Assembly (NCBI RefSeq): GCF_032854445.1
Contig: NW_027018056.1
Span: forward strand, 1 to 64,000
DNA length: 64,000 nucleotides
DNA from: Liolophura sinensis
Lineage: Eukaryota; Mollusca; Polyplacophora; Chitonida; Chitonidae
Direction: 5' to 3'
Of this stretch, positions 13,241 through 25,600 are shown piece after piece. Under the pieces are notes generated by a model. The model did no database searches, was not told the origin of the DNA, and saw only the letters and a list, made by a program, of their open reading frames with translations. Positions within the stretch are counted from its first letter, which is position 1. Each line of letters starts with the position of its first letter. The position numbers and the translations under genes were made by a program.

Positions 13241-16200
13241 TCAGTGTTCAATTGTACTTTTTACAGCGGATTGTATCAAGTACCTTTTGTTTTTTTTATA
13301 TACAAATGGTGTGGTTTTTCTACATGTAGATAAAGACATTGAGTTTGTCTTCGACTTAGAAGTAAGACATTTGCTGGGTGAGTTAAATGGGCTTGGCCCA
13401 AAGATTTGACGTCGTCTGGGCTACCGAAGGGCACATAACTTATAATGAAAAGTTGAATATAGTAATGACCAGTCGCGATTGTACATAGTTAATGTAGCCG
13501 ATTTCAATTCGCAAAAAGACAAGGCAAAAATCCAAAAGTAGAAAAACTGTTCCAATGCTGCTGGTAAGAGGCTAATCCGACGTATTTTGTGACGAGAAAT
13601 CGAATGGTGCAAACCGCGTTGCTCTCCGACCAATACTTTTGGCTGTAGCCACAAATGAATAATCAATGATGTCAAGATCACGTGCCCAGCAACGGCTCTT
13701 ACTCCATGGAAACCAAGGAAATTTGCAATTTTTCAACAGCTGGAGATGCCTGGCCCAATTGCGCATCCTTTGGCACCTTATTGATGTGGGTCAGTGTTCA
13801 ATTGTACTTTTTACAGCGGGTTGTATCAAGTACCTTGTGTTTTTTTTACATACAAATGGTGTGGTTTTTCTACATGTAGATAAAGACATTGAGTTTGTCT
13901 TCGACTTAGAAGTAAGACATTTGCTGGGTGAGTTAAATGGGCTTGGCCCAAAGATTTGACGTCGTCTGGGCTACCGAAGGGCACATAACTTATAATGAAA
14001 TGTTGAATATAGTAATGACCAGTCGCGATTGTACATAGTTAATGTAGCCGATTTCAATTAGCAAAATGACCAGGCAAAAATCCAAAAGTGGAAAAACTGT
14101 TCCAATGCTGCTGGTAAGAGGCTAATCCGACGTATTTTGTGACGAGAAATCGAATGGTGCAAACCGCGTTGCTCTCCGACCAATACTTTTGGCTGTAGCA
14201 ACAAATGAATAATCAATGATGTCAAGATCACGTGCCCAGCAACGGCTCTTACTCCATGGAAACCAAGGAAATTTGCAATTTTTCAACAGCTGGAGATGCC
14301 TGGCCCAATTGCGCATCCTTTGGCACCTTATTGATGTGGGTCAGTGTTCAATTGTACTTTTTACAGCGGATTGTATCAAGTACCTTGTGTTTTTTTTACA
14401 TACAAATGGTGTGGATTTTCTACATGTAGATAAAGACATTGAGTTTGTCTTCGACTTAGAAGTAAGACATTTGTTGGGTGAGTTAAATGGGCTTGGCCCA
14501 AAGATTTGACGTCGTCTGGGCTACCGAAGGGCACATAACTTATAATGAAAAGTTGAATATAGTAATGACCAGTCGCGATTGTACATAGTTAATGCAGCCG
14601 ATTTCAATTAGCAAAAAGATCAGGCAAAAATCCAAAAGTGGAAAAACTGTTCCAATGCTGCTGGTAAGAGGCTAATCCGACGTATTTTGTGACGAGAAAT
14701 CGAATGGTGCAAACCGCGTTGCTCTCCGACCAATACTTTTGGCTGTAGCCACAAATGAATAATCAATGATGTCAAGATCACGTGCCCAGCAACGGCTCTT
14801 ACTCCATGGAAACCAAGGAAATTTGCAATTTTTCAACAGCTGGAGATGCCTGGCCCAATTGCGCATCCTTTGGCACCTTATTGATGTGGGTCAGTGTTTA
14901 ATTGTACTTTTTACAGCGGGTTGTATCAAGTACCTTGTGTTTTTTTTATATACAAATGGTGTGGTTTTTCTACATGTAGATAAAGACATTGAGTTTGTCT
15001 TCGACTTAGAAGTAAGACATTTGCTGGGTGAGTTAAATGGGCTTGGCCCAAAGATTTGACGTCGTCTGGGCTACCGAAGGGCACATAACTTTTAATGAAA
15101 TGTTGAATATAGTAATGACCAGTCGCGATTGTACATAGTTAATTTAGCCGATTTCAATTAGCAAAATGACCAGGCAAAAATCCAAAAGTGGAAAAACTGT
15201 TCCAATGCTGCTGGTAAGAGGCTAATCCGACGTATTTTGTGACGAGAAATCGAATGGTGCAAACCGCGTTGCTCTCCGACCAATACTTTTGGCTGTAGCC
15301 ACAAATGAATAATCAATGATGTCAAGATCACGTGCCCAGCAACGGCTCTTACTCCATGGAAACCAAGGAAATTTGCAATTTTTCAACAGCTGGAGATGCC
15401 TGGCCCAATTGCGCATCCTTTGGCACCTTATTGATGTGGGTCAGTGTTCAATTGTACTTTTTACAGCGGATTGTATCAAGTACCTTTTGTTTTTTTTACA
15501 TACAAATGGTGTGGATTTTCTACATGTAGATAAAGACATTGAGTTTGTCTTCGACTTAGAAATAAGACATTTGTTGGGTGAGTTAAATGGGCTTGGCCCA
15601 AAGATTTGACGTCGTCTGGGCTACCGAAGGGCACATAACTTATAATGAAAAGTTGAATATAGTAACGACCAATCGCGATTGTACATAGTTAATGCAGCCG
15701 ATTTCAATTAGCAAAAAGATCAGGCAAAAATCCAAAAGTGGAAAAACTGTTCCAATACTGCTGGTAAGAGGCTAATCCGACGTATTTTGTGACGAGAAAT
15801 CGAATGGTGCAAACCGCGTTGCTCTCCGACCAATACTTTTGGCTGTAGCCACAAATGAATAATCAATGATGTCAAGATCACGTGCCCAGCAACGGCTCTT
15901 ACTCCATGGAAACCAAGGAAATTTGCAATTTTTCAACAGCTGGAGATGCCTGGCCCAATTGCGCATCCTTTGGCACCTTATTGATGTGGGTCAGTGTTTA
16001 ATTGTACTTTTTACAGCGGGTTGTATCAAGTACCTTGTGTTTTTTTTACATACAAATTGTGTGGTTTTTCTACATGTAGATAAAGACATTGAGTTTGTCT
16101 TCGACTTAGAAGTAAGACATTTGCTGGGTGAGTTAAATGGGCTTGGCCCAAAGATTTGACGTCGTCTGGGCTACCGAAGGGCACATAACTTATAATGAAA

Positions 16201-16250
16201 TGTTGAATATAGTAATGACCAGTCGCGATTGTACATAGTTAATGTAGCCG
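11345..16250 (+). repeat. Nine-monomer block re-used at 20.15-25.6 kb
   Basis: The order of variant monomers here recurs at about 20150-25600. The offset is 8,800-8,802 bp up to about 14,866-23,668 and then 9,352-9,353 bp, because the right-hand copy carries one additional monomer (about 24,118-24,667). Shared markers are aaggatattt (11520/20320), gtctgtgcta, gacgaaaaatcg (13045/21844), gtagcaacaaat (14196/22998), aatttagccg (15141/23943), aataagacat with agtaacgaccaatcg (15561 and 15661 / 24913 and 25013) and acaaattgtgtgg (16053/25405). Confidence 0.85.
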
Positions 16251-18575
16251 ATTTCAATTCGCAAAAAGACAAGGCAAAAATCCAAAAGTAGAAAAACTGT
16301 TCCAATGCTGCTGGTAAGAGGCTAATCCGACGTATTTTGTGACGAGAAATCGAATGGTGCAAACCGCGTTGCTCTCCGACCAATACTTTTGGCTGTAGCC
16401 ACAAATGAATAATCAATGATGTCAAGATCACGTGCCCAGCAACGGCTCTTACTCCATGGAAACCAAGGAAATTTGCAATTTTTCAACAGCTGGAGATGCC
16501 TGGCCCAATTGCGCATCCTTTGGCACCTTATTGATGTGGGTCAGTGTTCAATTGTACTTTTTACAGCGGATTGTATCAAGTACCTTTTGTTTTTTTTACA
16601 TACAAATGGTGTGGTTTTTCTACATGTAGATAAAGACATTGAGTTTGTCTTCGACTTAGAAGTAAGACATTTGCTGGGTGAGTTAAATGGGCTTGGCCCA
16701 AAGATTTGACGTCGTCTGGGCTACCGAAGGGCACATAACTTATAATGAAATGTTGAATATAGTAATGACCAGTCGCGATTGTACATAGTTAATGTAGCCG
16801 ATTTCAATTAGCAAAAAGACCAGGCAAAAATCCAAAAGTGGAAAAACTGTTCCAATGCTGCTGGTAAGAGGCTAATCCGACGTATTTTGTGACGAGAAAT
16901 CGAATGGTGCAAACCGCGTTGCTCTCCGACCAATACTTTTGGCTGTAGCCACAAATGAATAATCAATGATGTCAAGATCACGTGCCCAGCAACGGCTCTT
17001 ACTCCATGGAAACCAAGGAAATTTGCAATTTTTCAACAGCTGGAGATGCCTGGCCCAATTGCGCATCCTTTGGCACCTTATTGATGTGGGTCAGTGTTCA
17101 ATTGTACTTTTTACAGCGGATTGTATCAAGTACCTTTTGTTTTTTTTATATACAAATGGTGTGGTTTTTCTACATGTAGATAAAGACATTGAGTTTGTCT
17201 TCGACTTAGAAGTAAGACATTTGCTGGGTGAGTTAAATGGGCTTGGCCCAAAGATTTGACGTCGTCTGGGCTACCGAAGGGCACATAACTTATAATGAAA
17301 AGTTGAATATAGTAATGACCAGTCGCGATTGTACATAGTTAATGTAGCCGATTTCAATTCGCAAAAAGACAAGGCAAAAATCCAAAAGTAGAAAAACTGT
17401 TCCAATGCTGCTGGTAAGAGGCTAATCCGACGTATTTTGTGACGAGAAATCGAATGGTGCAAACCGCGTTGCTCTCCGACCAATACTTTTGGCTGTAGCC
17501 ACAAATGAATAATCAATGATGTCAAGATCACGTGCCCAGCAACGGCTCTTACTCCATGGAAACCAAGGAAATTTGCAATTTTTCAACAGCTGGAGATGCC
17601 TGGCCCAATTGCGCATCCTTTGGCACCTTATTGATGTGGGTCAGTGTTCAATTGTACTTTTTACAGCGGATTGTATCAAGTACCTTTTGTTTTTTTTACA
17701 TACAAATGGTGTGGATTTTCTACATGTAGATAAAGACATTGAGTTTGTCTTCGACTTAGAAGTAAGACATTTGTTGGGTGAGTTAAATGGGCTTGGCCCA
17801 AAGATTTGACGTCGTCTGGGCTACCGAAGGGCACATAACTTATAATGAAAAGTTGAATATAGTAATGACCAGTCGCGATTGTACATAGTTAATGCAGCCG
17901 ATTTCAATTAGCAAAAAGATCAGGCAAAAATCCAAAAGTGGAAAAACTGTTCCAATGCTGCTGGTAAGAGGCTAATCCGACGTATTTTGTGACGAGAAAT
18001 CGAATGGTGCAAACCGCGTTGCTCTCCGACCAAAACTTTTGGCTGTAGCCACAAATGAATAATCAATGATGTCAAGATCACGTGCCCAGCAACGGCTCTT
18101 ACTCCATGGAAACCAAGGATATTTGCAATTTTTCAACAGCTGGAGATGCCTGGCCCAATTGCGCATCCTTTGGCACCTTATTGATGTGGGTCAGTGTTTA
18201 ATTGTACTTTTTACAGCGGGTTGTATCAAGTACCTTGTGTTTTTTTTATATACAAATGGTGTGGTTTTTCTACATGTAGATAAAGACATTGAGTTTGTCT
18301 TCGACTTAGAAGTAAGACATTTGCTGGGTGAGTTAAATGGGCTTGGCCCAAAGATTTGACGTCGTCTGTGCTACCGAAGGGCACATAACTTATAATGAAA
18401 AGTTGAATATAGTAATGACCAGTCGCGATTGTACATAGTTAATGTAGCCGATTTCAATTCGCAAAAAGACAAGGCAAAAATCCAAAAGTAGAAAAACTGT
18501 TCCAATGCTGCTGGTAAGAGGCTAATCCGACGTATTTTGTGACGAGAAATCGAATGGTGCAAACCGCGTTGCTCT

Positions 18576-18596
18576 CCGACTTTTGGCTGTAGCCAC
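18576..18596 (+). repeat. Monomer with 6-bp deletion
   Basis: The usual ctccgaccaatacttttgg reads ctccgacttttgg here, a loss of 6 bp flanked by the 2-bp microhomology ac. It is the first length change in the array after more than thirty exact 550-bp periods, and it opens the indel-rich stretch at 18.6-21.2 kb. Confidence 0.85.
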
Positions 18597-20149
18597 AAAT
18601 GAATAATCAATGATGTCAAGATCACGTGCCCAGCAACGGCTCTTACTCCATGGAAACCAAGGAAATTTGCAATTTTTCAACAGCTGGAGATGCCTGGCCC
18701 AATTGCGCATCCTTTGGCACCTTATTGATGTGGGTCAGTGTTCAATTGTACTTTTTACAGCGGATTGTATCAAGTACCTTGTGTTTTTTTTTACATACAA
18801 ATGGTGTGGATTTTCTACATGTAGATAAAGACATTGAGTTTGTCTTCGACTTAGAAGTAAGACATTTGTTGGGTGAGTTAAATGGGCTTGGCCCAAAGAT
18901 TTGACGTCGTCTGGGCTACCGAAGGGCACATAACTTATAATGAAAAGTTGAATATAGTAATGACCAGTCGCGATTGTACATAGTTAATGCAGCCGATTTC
19001 AATTAGCAAAAAGATCAGGCAAAAATCCAAAAGTGGAAAAACTGTTCCAATGCTGCTGGTAAGAGGCTAATCCGACGTATTTTGTGACGAGAAATCGAAT
19101 GGTGCAAACCGCGTTGCTCTCCGACCAATACTTTTGGCTGTAGCCACAAATGAATAATCAATGATGTCAAGATCACGTGCCCAGCAACGGCTCTTACTCC
19201 ATGGAAACCAAGGAAATTTGCAATTTTTCAACAGCTGGAGATGCCTGGCCCAATTGCGCATCCTTTGGCACCTTATTGATGTGGGTCAGTGTTCAATTGT
19301 ACTTTTTACAGCGGATTTGTATCAAGTACCTTTTGTTTTTTTTATATACAAATGGTGTGGTTTTTCTACATGTAGATAAAGACATTGAGTTTGTCTTCGA
19401 CTTAGAAGTAAGACATTTGTTGGGTGAGTTAAATGGGCTTGGCCCAAAGATTTGACGTCGTCTGGGCTACCGAAGGGCACATAACTTATAATGAAAAGTT
19501 GAATATAGTAATGACCAGTCGCGATTGTACATAGTTAATGTAGCCGATTTCAATTCGCAAAAAGACCAGGCAAAAATCCAAAAGTAGAAAAACTGTTCCA
19601 ATGCTGCTGGTAAGAGGCTAATCCGACGTATTTTGTGACGAAAAATCGAATGGTGCAAACCGCGTTGCTCTCCGACCAATACTTTTGGCTGTAGCCACAA
19701 ATGAATAATCAATGATGTCAAGATCACGTGCCCAGCAACGGCTCTTACTCCATGGAAACCAAGGAAATTTGCAATTTTCAACAGACCTGGAGATGCCTGG
19801 CCCAATTGCGCATCCTTTGGCACCTTATTGATGTGGGTCAGTGTTTAATTGTACTTTTTACAGCGGGTTGTATCAAGTACCTTGTGTTTTTTTTATATAC
19901 AAATGGTGTGGTTTTTCTACATGTAGATAAAGACATTGAGTTTGTCTTCGACTTAGAAGTAAGACATTTGCTGGGTGAGTTAAATGGGCTTGGCCCAAAG
20001 ATTTGACGTCGTCTGTGCTACCGAAGGGCACATAACTTATAATGAAAAGTTGAATATAGTAATGACCAGTCGCGATTGTACATAGTTAATGTAGCCGATT
20101 TCAATTCGCAAAAAGACAAGGCAAAAAATCCAAAAGTAGAAAAACTGTT

Positions 20150-23100
20150 TCCAATGCTGCTGGTAAGAGGCTAATCCGACGTATTTTGTGACGAGAAATC
20201 GAATGGTGCAAACCGCGTTTGCTCTCCGACCAATACTTTTGGCTGTAGCCACAAATGAATAATCAATGATGTCAAGATCACGTGCCCAGCAACGGCTCTT
20301 ACTCCATGGAAACCAAGGATATTTGCAATTTTTCAACAGCTGGAGATGCCTGGCCCAATTGCGCATCCTTTGGCACCTTATTGATGTGGGTCAGTGTTTA
20401 ATTGTACTTTTTACAGCGGGTTGTATCAAGTACCTTATGTTTTTTTTATATACAAATGGTGTGGTTTTTCTACATGTAGATAAAGACATTGAGTTTGTCT
20501 TCGACTTAGAAGTAAGACATTTGCTGGGTGAGTTAAATGGGCTTGGCCCAAAGATTTGACGTCGTCTGTGCTACCGAAGGGCACATAACTTATAATGAAA
20601 AGTTGAATATAGTAATGACCAGTCGCGATTGTACATAGTTAATGTAGCCGATTTCAATTCGCAAAAAGACAAGGCAAAAATCCAAAAGTAGAAAAACTGT
20701 TCCAATGCTGCTGGTAAGAGGCTAATCCGACGTATTTTGTGACGAGAAATCGAATGGTGCAAACCGCGTTGCTCTCCGACCAATACTTTTGGCTGTAGCC
20801 ACAAATGAATAATCAATGATGTCAAGATCACGTGCCCAGCAACGGCTCTTACTCCATGGAAACCAAGGAAATTTGCAATTTTTCAACAGCTGGAGATGCC
20901 TGGCCCAATTGCGCATCCTTTGGCACCTTATTGATGTGGGTCAGTGTTCAATTGTACTTTTTACAGCGGATTGTATCAAGTACCTTGTGTTTTTTTTACA
21001 TACAAATGGTGTGGATTTTCTACATGTAGATAAAGGACATTGAGTTTGTCTTCGACTTAGAAGTAAGACATTTGTTGGGTGAGTTAAATGGGCTTGGCCC
21101 AAAGATTTGACGTCGTCTGGGCTACCGAAGGGCACATAACTTATAATGAAAAGTTGAATATAGTAATGACCAGTCGCGATTGTACATAGTTAATGCAGCC
21201 GATTTTCAATTAGCAAAAAGATCAGGCAAAAATCCAAAAGTGGAAAAACTGTTCCAATGCTGCTGGTAAGAGGCTAATCCGACGTATTTTGTGACGAGAA
21301 ATCGAATGGTGCAAACCGCGTTGCTCTCCGACCAATACTTTTGGCTGTAGCCACAAATGAATAATCAATGATGTCAAGATCACGTGCCCAGCAACGGCTC
21401 TTACTCCATGGAAACCAAGGAAATTTGCAATTTTTCAACAGCTGGAGATGCCTGGCCCAATTGCGCATCCTTTGGCACCTTATTGATGTGGGTCAGTGTT
21501 CAATTGTACTTTTTACAGCGGATTGTATCAAGTACCTTTTGTTTTTTTTATATACAAATGGTGTGGTTTTTCTACATGTAGATAAAGACATTGAGTTTGT
21601 CTTCGACTTAGAAGTAAGACATTTGTTGGGTGAGTTAAATGGGCTTGGCCCAAAGATTTGACGTCGTCTGGGCTACCGAAGGGCACATAACTTATAATGA
21701 AAAGTTGAATATAGTAATGACCAGTCGCGATTGTACATAGTTAATGTAGCCGATTTCAATTCGCAAAAAGACCAGGCAAAAATCCAAAAGTAGAAAAACT
21801 GTTCCAATGCTGCTGGTAAGAGGCTAATCCGACGTATTTTGTGACGAAAAATCGAATGGTGCAAACCGCGTTGCTCTCCGACCAATACTTTTGGCTGTAG
21901 CCACAAATGAATAATCAATGATGTCAAGATCACGTGCCCAGCAACGGCTCTTACTCCATGGAAACCAAGGAAATTTGCAATTTTTCAACAGCTGGAGATG
22001 CCTGGCCCAATTGCGCATCCTTTGGCACCTTATTGATGTGGGTCAGTGTTCAATTGTACTTTTTACAGCGGATTGTATCAAGTACCTTTTGTTTTTTTTA
22101 TATACAAATGGTGTGGTTTTTCTACATGTAGATAAAGACATTGAGTTTGTCTTCGACTTAGAAGTAAGACATTTGCTGGGTGAGTTAAATGGGCTTGGCC
22201 CAAAGATTTGACGTCGTCTGGGCTACCGAAGGGCACATAACTTATAATGAAAAGTTGAATATAGTAATGACCAGTCGCGATTGTACATAGTTAATGTAGC
22301 CGATTTCAATTCGCAAAAAGACAAGGCAAAAATCCAAAAGTAGAAAAACTGTTCCAATGCTGCTGGTAAGAGGCTAATCCGACGTATTTTGTGACGAGAA
22401 ATCGAATGGTGCAAACCGCGTTGCTCTCCGACCAATACTTTTGGCTGTAGCCACAAATGAATAATCAATGATGTCAAGATCACGTGCCCAGCAACGGCTC
22501 TTACTCCATGGAAACCAAGGAAATTTGCAATTTTTCAACAGCTGGAGATGCCTGGCCCAATTGCGCATCCTTTGGCACCTTATTGATGTGGGTCAGTGTT
22601 CAATTGTACTTTTTACAGCGGGTTGTATCAAGTACCTTGTGTTTTTTTTACATACAAATGGTGTGGTTTTTCTACATGTAGATAAAGACATTGAGTTTGT
22701 CTTCGACTTAGAAGTAAGACATTTGCTGGGTGAGTTAAATGGGCTTGGCCCAAAGATTTGACGTCGTCTGGGCTACCGAAGGGCACATAACTTATAATGA
22801 AATGTTGAATATAGTAATGACCAGTCGCGATTGTACATAGTTAATGTAGCCGATTTCAATTAGCAAAATGACCAGGCAAAAATCCAAAAGTGGAAAAACT
22901 GTTCCAATGCTGCTGGTAAGAGGCTAATCCGACGTATTTTGTGACGAGAAATCGAATGGTGCAAACCGCGTTGCTCTCCGACCAATACTTTTGGCTGTAG
23001 CAACAAATGAATAATCAATGATGTCAAGATCACGTGCCCAGCAACGGCTCTTACTCCATGGAAACCAAGGAAATTTGCAATTTTTCAACAGCTGGAGATG

Positions 23101-25600
23101 CCTGGCCCAATTGCGCATCCTTTGGCACCTTATTGATGTGGGTCAGTGTTCAATTGTACTTTTTACAGCGGATTGTATCAAGTACCTTGTGTTTTTTTTA
23201 CATACAAATGGTGTGGATTTTCTACATGTAGATAAAGACATTGAGTTTGTCTTCGACTTAGAAGTAAGACATTTGTTGGGTGAGTTAAATGGGCTTGGCC
23301 CAAAGATTTGACGTCGTCTGGGCTACCGAAGGGCACATAACTTATAATGAAAAGTTGAATATAGTAATGACCAGTCGCGATTGTACATAGTTAATGCAGC
23401 CGATTTCAATTAGCAAAAAGATCAGGCAAAAATCCAAAAGTGGAAAAACTGTTCCAATGCTGCTGGTAAGAGGCTAATCCGACGTATTTTGTGACGAGAA
23501 ATCGAATGGTGCAAACCGCGTTGCTCTCCGACCAATACTTTTGGCTGTAGCCACAAATGAATAATCAATGATGTCAAGATCACGTGCCCAGCAACGGCTC
23601 TTACTCCATGGAAACCAAGGAAATTTGCAATTTTTCAACAGCTGGAGATGCCTGGCCCAATTGCGCATCCTTTGGCACCTTATTGATGTGGGTCAGTGTT
23701 TAATTGTACTTTTTACAGCGGGTTGTATCAAGTACCTTGTGTTTTTTTTATATACAAATGGTGTGGTTTTTCTACATGTAGATAAAGACATTGAGTTTGT
23801 CTTCGACTTAGAAGTAAGACATTTGCTGGGTGAGTTAAATGGGCTTGGCCCAAAGATTTGACGTCGTCTGGGCTACCGAAGGGCACATAACTTTTAATGA
23901 AATGTTGAATATAGTAATGACCAGTCGCGATTGTACATAGTTAATTTAGCCGATTTCAATTAGCAAAATGACCAGGCAAAAATCCAAAAGTGGAAAAACT
24001 GTTCCAATGCTGCTGGTAAGAGGCTAATCCGACGTATTTTGTGACGAGAAATCGAATGGTGCAAACCGCGTTGCTCTCCGACCAATACTTTTGGCTGTAG
24101 CCACAAATGAATAATCAATGATGTCAAGATCACGTGCCCAGCAACGGCTCTTACTCCATGGAAACCAAGGAAATTTGCAATTTTTCAACAGCTGGAGATG
24201 CCTGGCCCAATTGCGCATCCTTTGGCACCTTATTGATGTGGGTCAGTGTTCAATTGTACTTTTTACAGCGGGTTGTATCAAGTACCTTGTGTTTTTTTTA
24301 CATACAAATGGTGTGGTTTTTCTACATGTAGATAAAGACATTGAGTTTGTCTTCGACTTAGAAGTAAGACATTTGCTGGGTGAGTTAAATGGGCTTGGCC
24401 CAAAGATTTGACGTCGTCTGGGCTACCGAAGGGCACAGAACTTATAATGAAATGTTGAATATAGTAATGACCAGTCGCGATTGTACATAGTTAATGTAGC
24501 CGATTTCAATTAGCAAAATGACCAGGCAAAAATCCAAAAGTGGAAAAACTGTTCCAATGCTGCTGGTAAGAGGCTAATCCGACGTATTTTGTGACGAGAA
24601 ATCGAATGGTGCAAACCGCGTTGCTCTCCGACCAATACTTTTGGCTGTAGCCACAAATGAATAATCAATGATGTCAAGATCACGTGCCCAGCAACGGCTC
24701 GTACTCCATGGAAACCAAGGAAATTTGCAATTTTTCAACAGCTGGAGATGCCTGGCCCAATTGCGCATCCTTTGGCACCTTATTGATGTGGGTCAGTGTT
24801 CAATTGTACTTTTTACAGCGGATTGTATCAAGTACCTTTTGTTTTTTTTACATACAAATGGTGTGGATTTTCTACATGTAGATAAAGACATTGAGTTTGT
24901 CTTCGACTTAGAAATAAGACATTTGTTGGGTGAGTTAAATGGGCTTGGCCCAAAGATTTGACGTCGTCTGGGCTACCGAAGGGCACATAACTTATAATGA
25001 AAAGTTGAATATAGTAACGACCAATCGCGATTGTACATAGTTAATGCAGCCGATTTCAATTAGCAAAAAGATCAGGCAAAAATCCAAAAGTGGAAAAAAC
25101 TGTTCCAATACTGCTGGTAAGAGGCTAATCCGACGTATTTTGTGACGAGAAATCGAATGGTGCAAACCGCGTTGCTCTCCGACCAATACTTTTGGCTGTA
25201 GCCACAAATGAATAATCAATGATGTCAAGATCACGTGCCCAGCAACGGCTCTTACTCCATGGAAACCAAGGAAATTTGCAATTTTTCAACAGCTGGAGAT
25301 GCCTGGCCCAATTGCGCATCCTTTGGCACCTTATTGATGTGGGTCAGTGTTTAATTGTACTTTTTACAGCGGGTTGTATCAAGTACCTTGTGTTTTTTTT
25401 ACATACAAATTGTGTGGTTTTTCTACATGTAGATAAAGACATTGAGTTTGTCTTCGACTTAGAAGTAAGACATTTGCTGGGTGAGTTAAATGGGCTTGGC
25501 CCAAAGATTTGACGTCGTCTGGGCTACCGAAGGGCACATAACTTATAATGAAATGTTGAATATAGTAATGACCAGTCGCGATTGTACATAGTTAATGTAG
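20150..25600 (+). repeat. Right-hand copy of the nine-monomer block, with one extra monomer
   Basis: Partner of the block at 11.3-16.25 kb. It differs by 1-bp insertions near 21,034 and 21,203, a taccttatgt variant at 20,438, and one extra monomer at about 24,118-24,667. The inserted monomer resembles the cgggttg / tacatac subtype found nearby, consistent with a single-monomer gain by unequal exchange after the block duplication. Confidence 0.8.
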
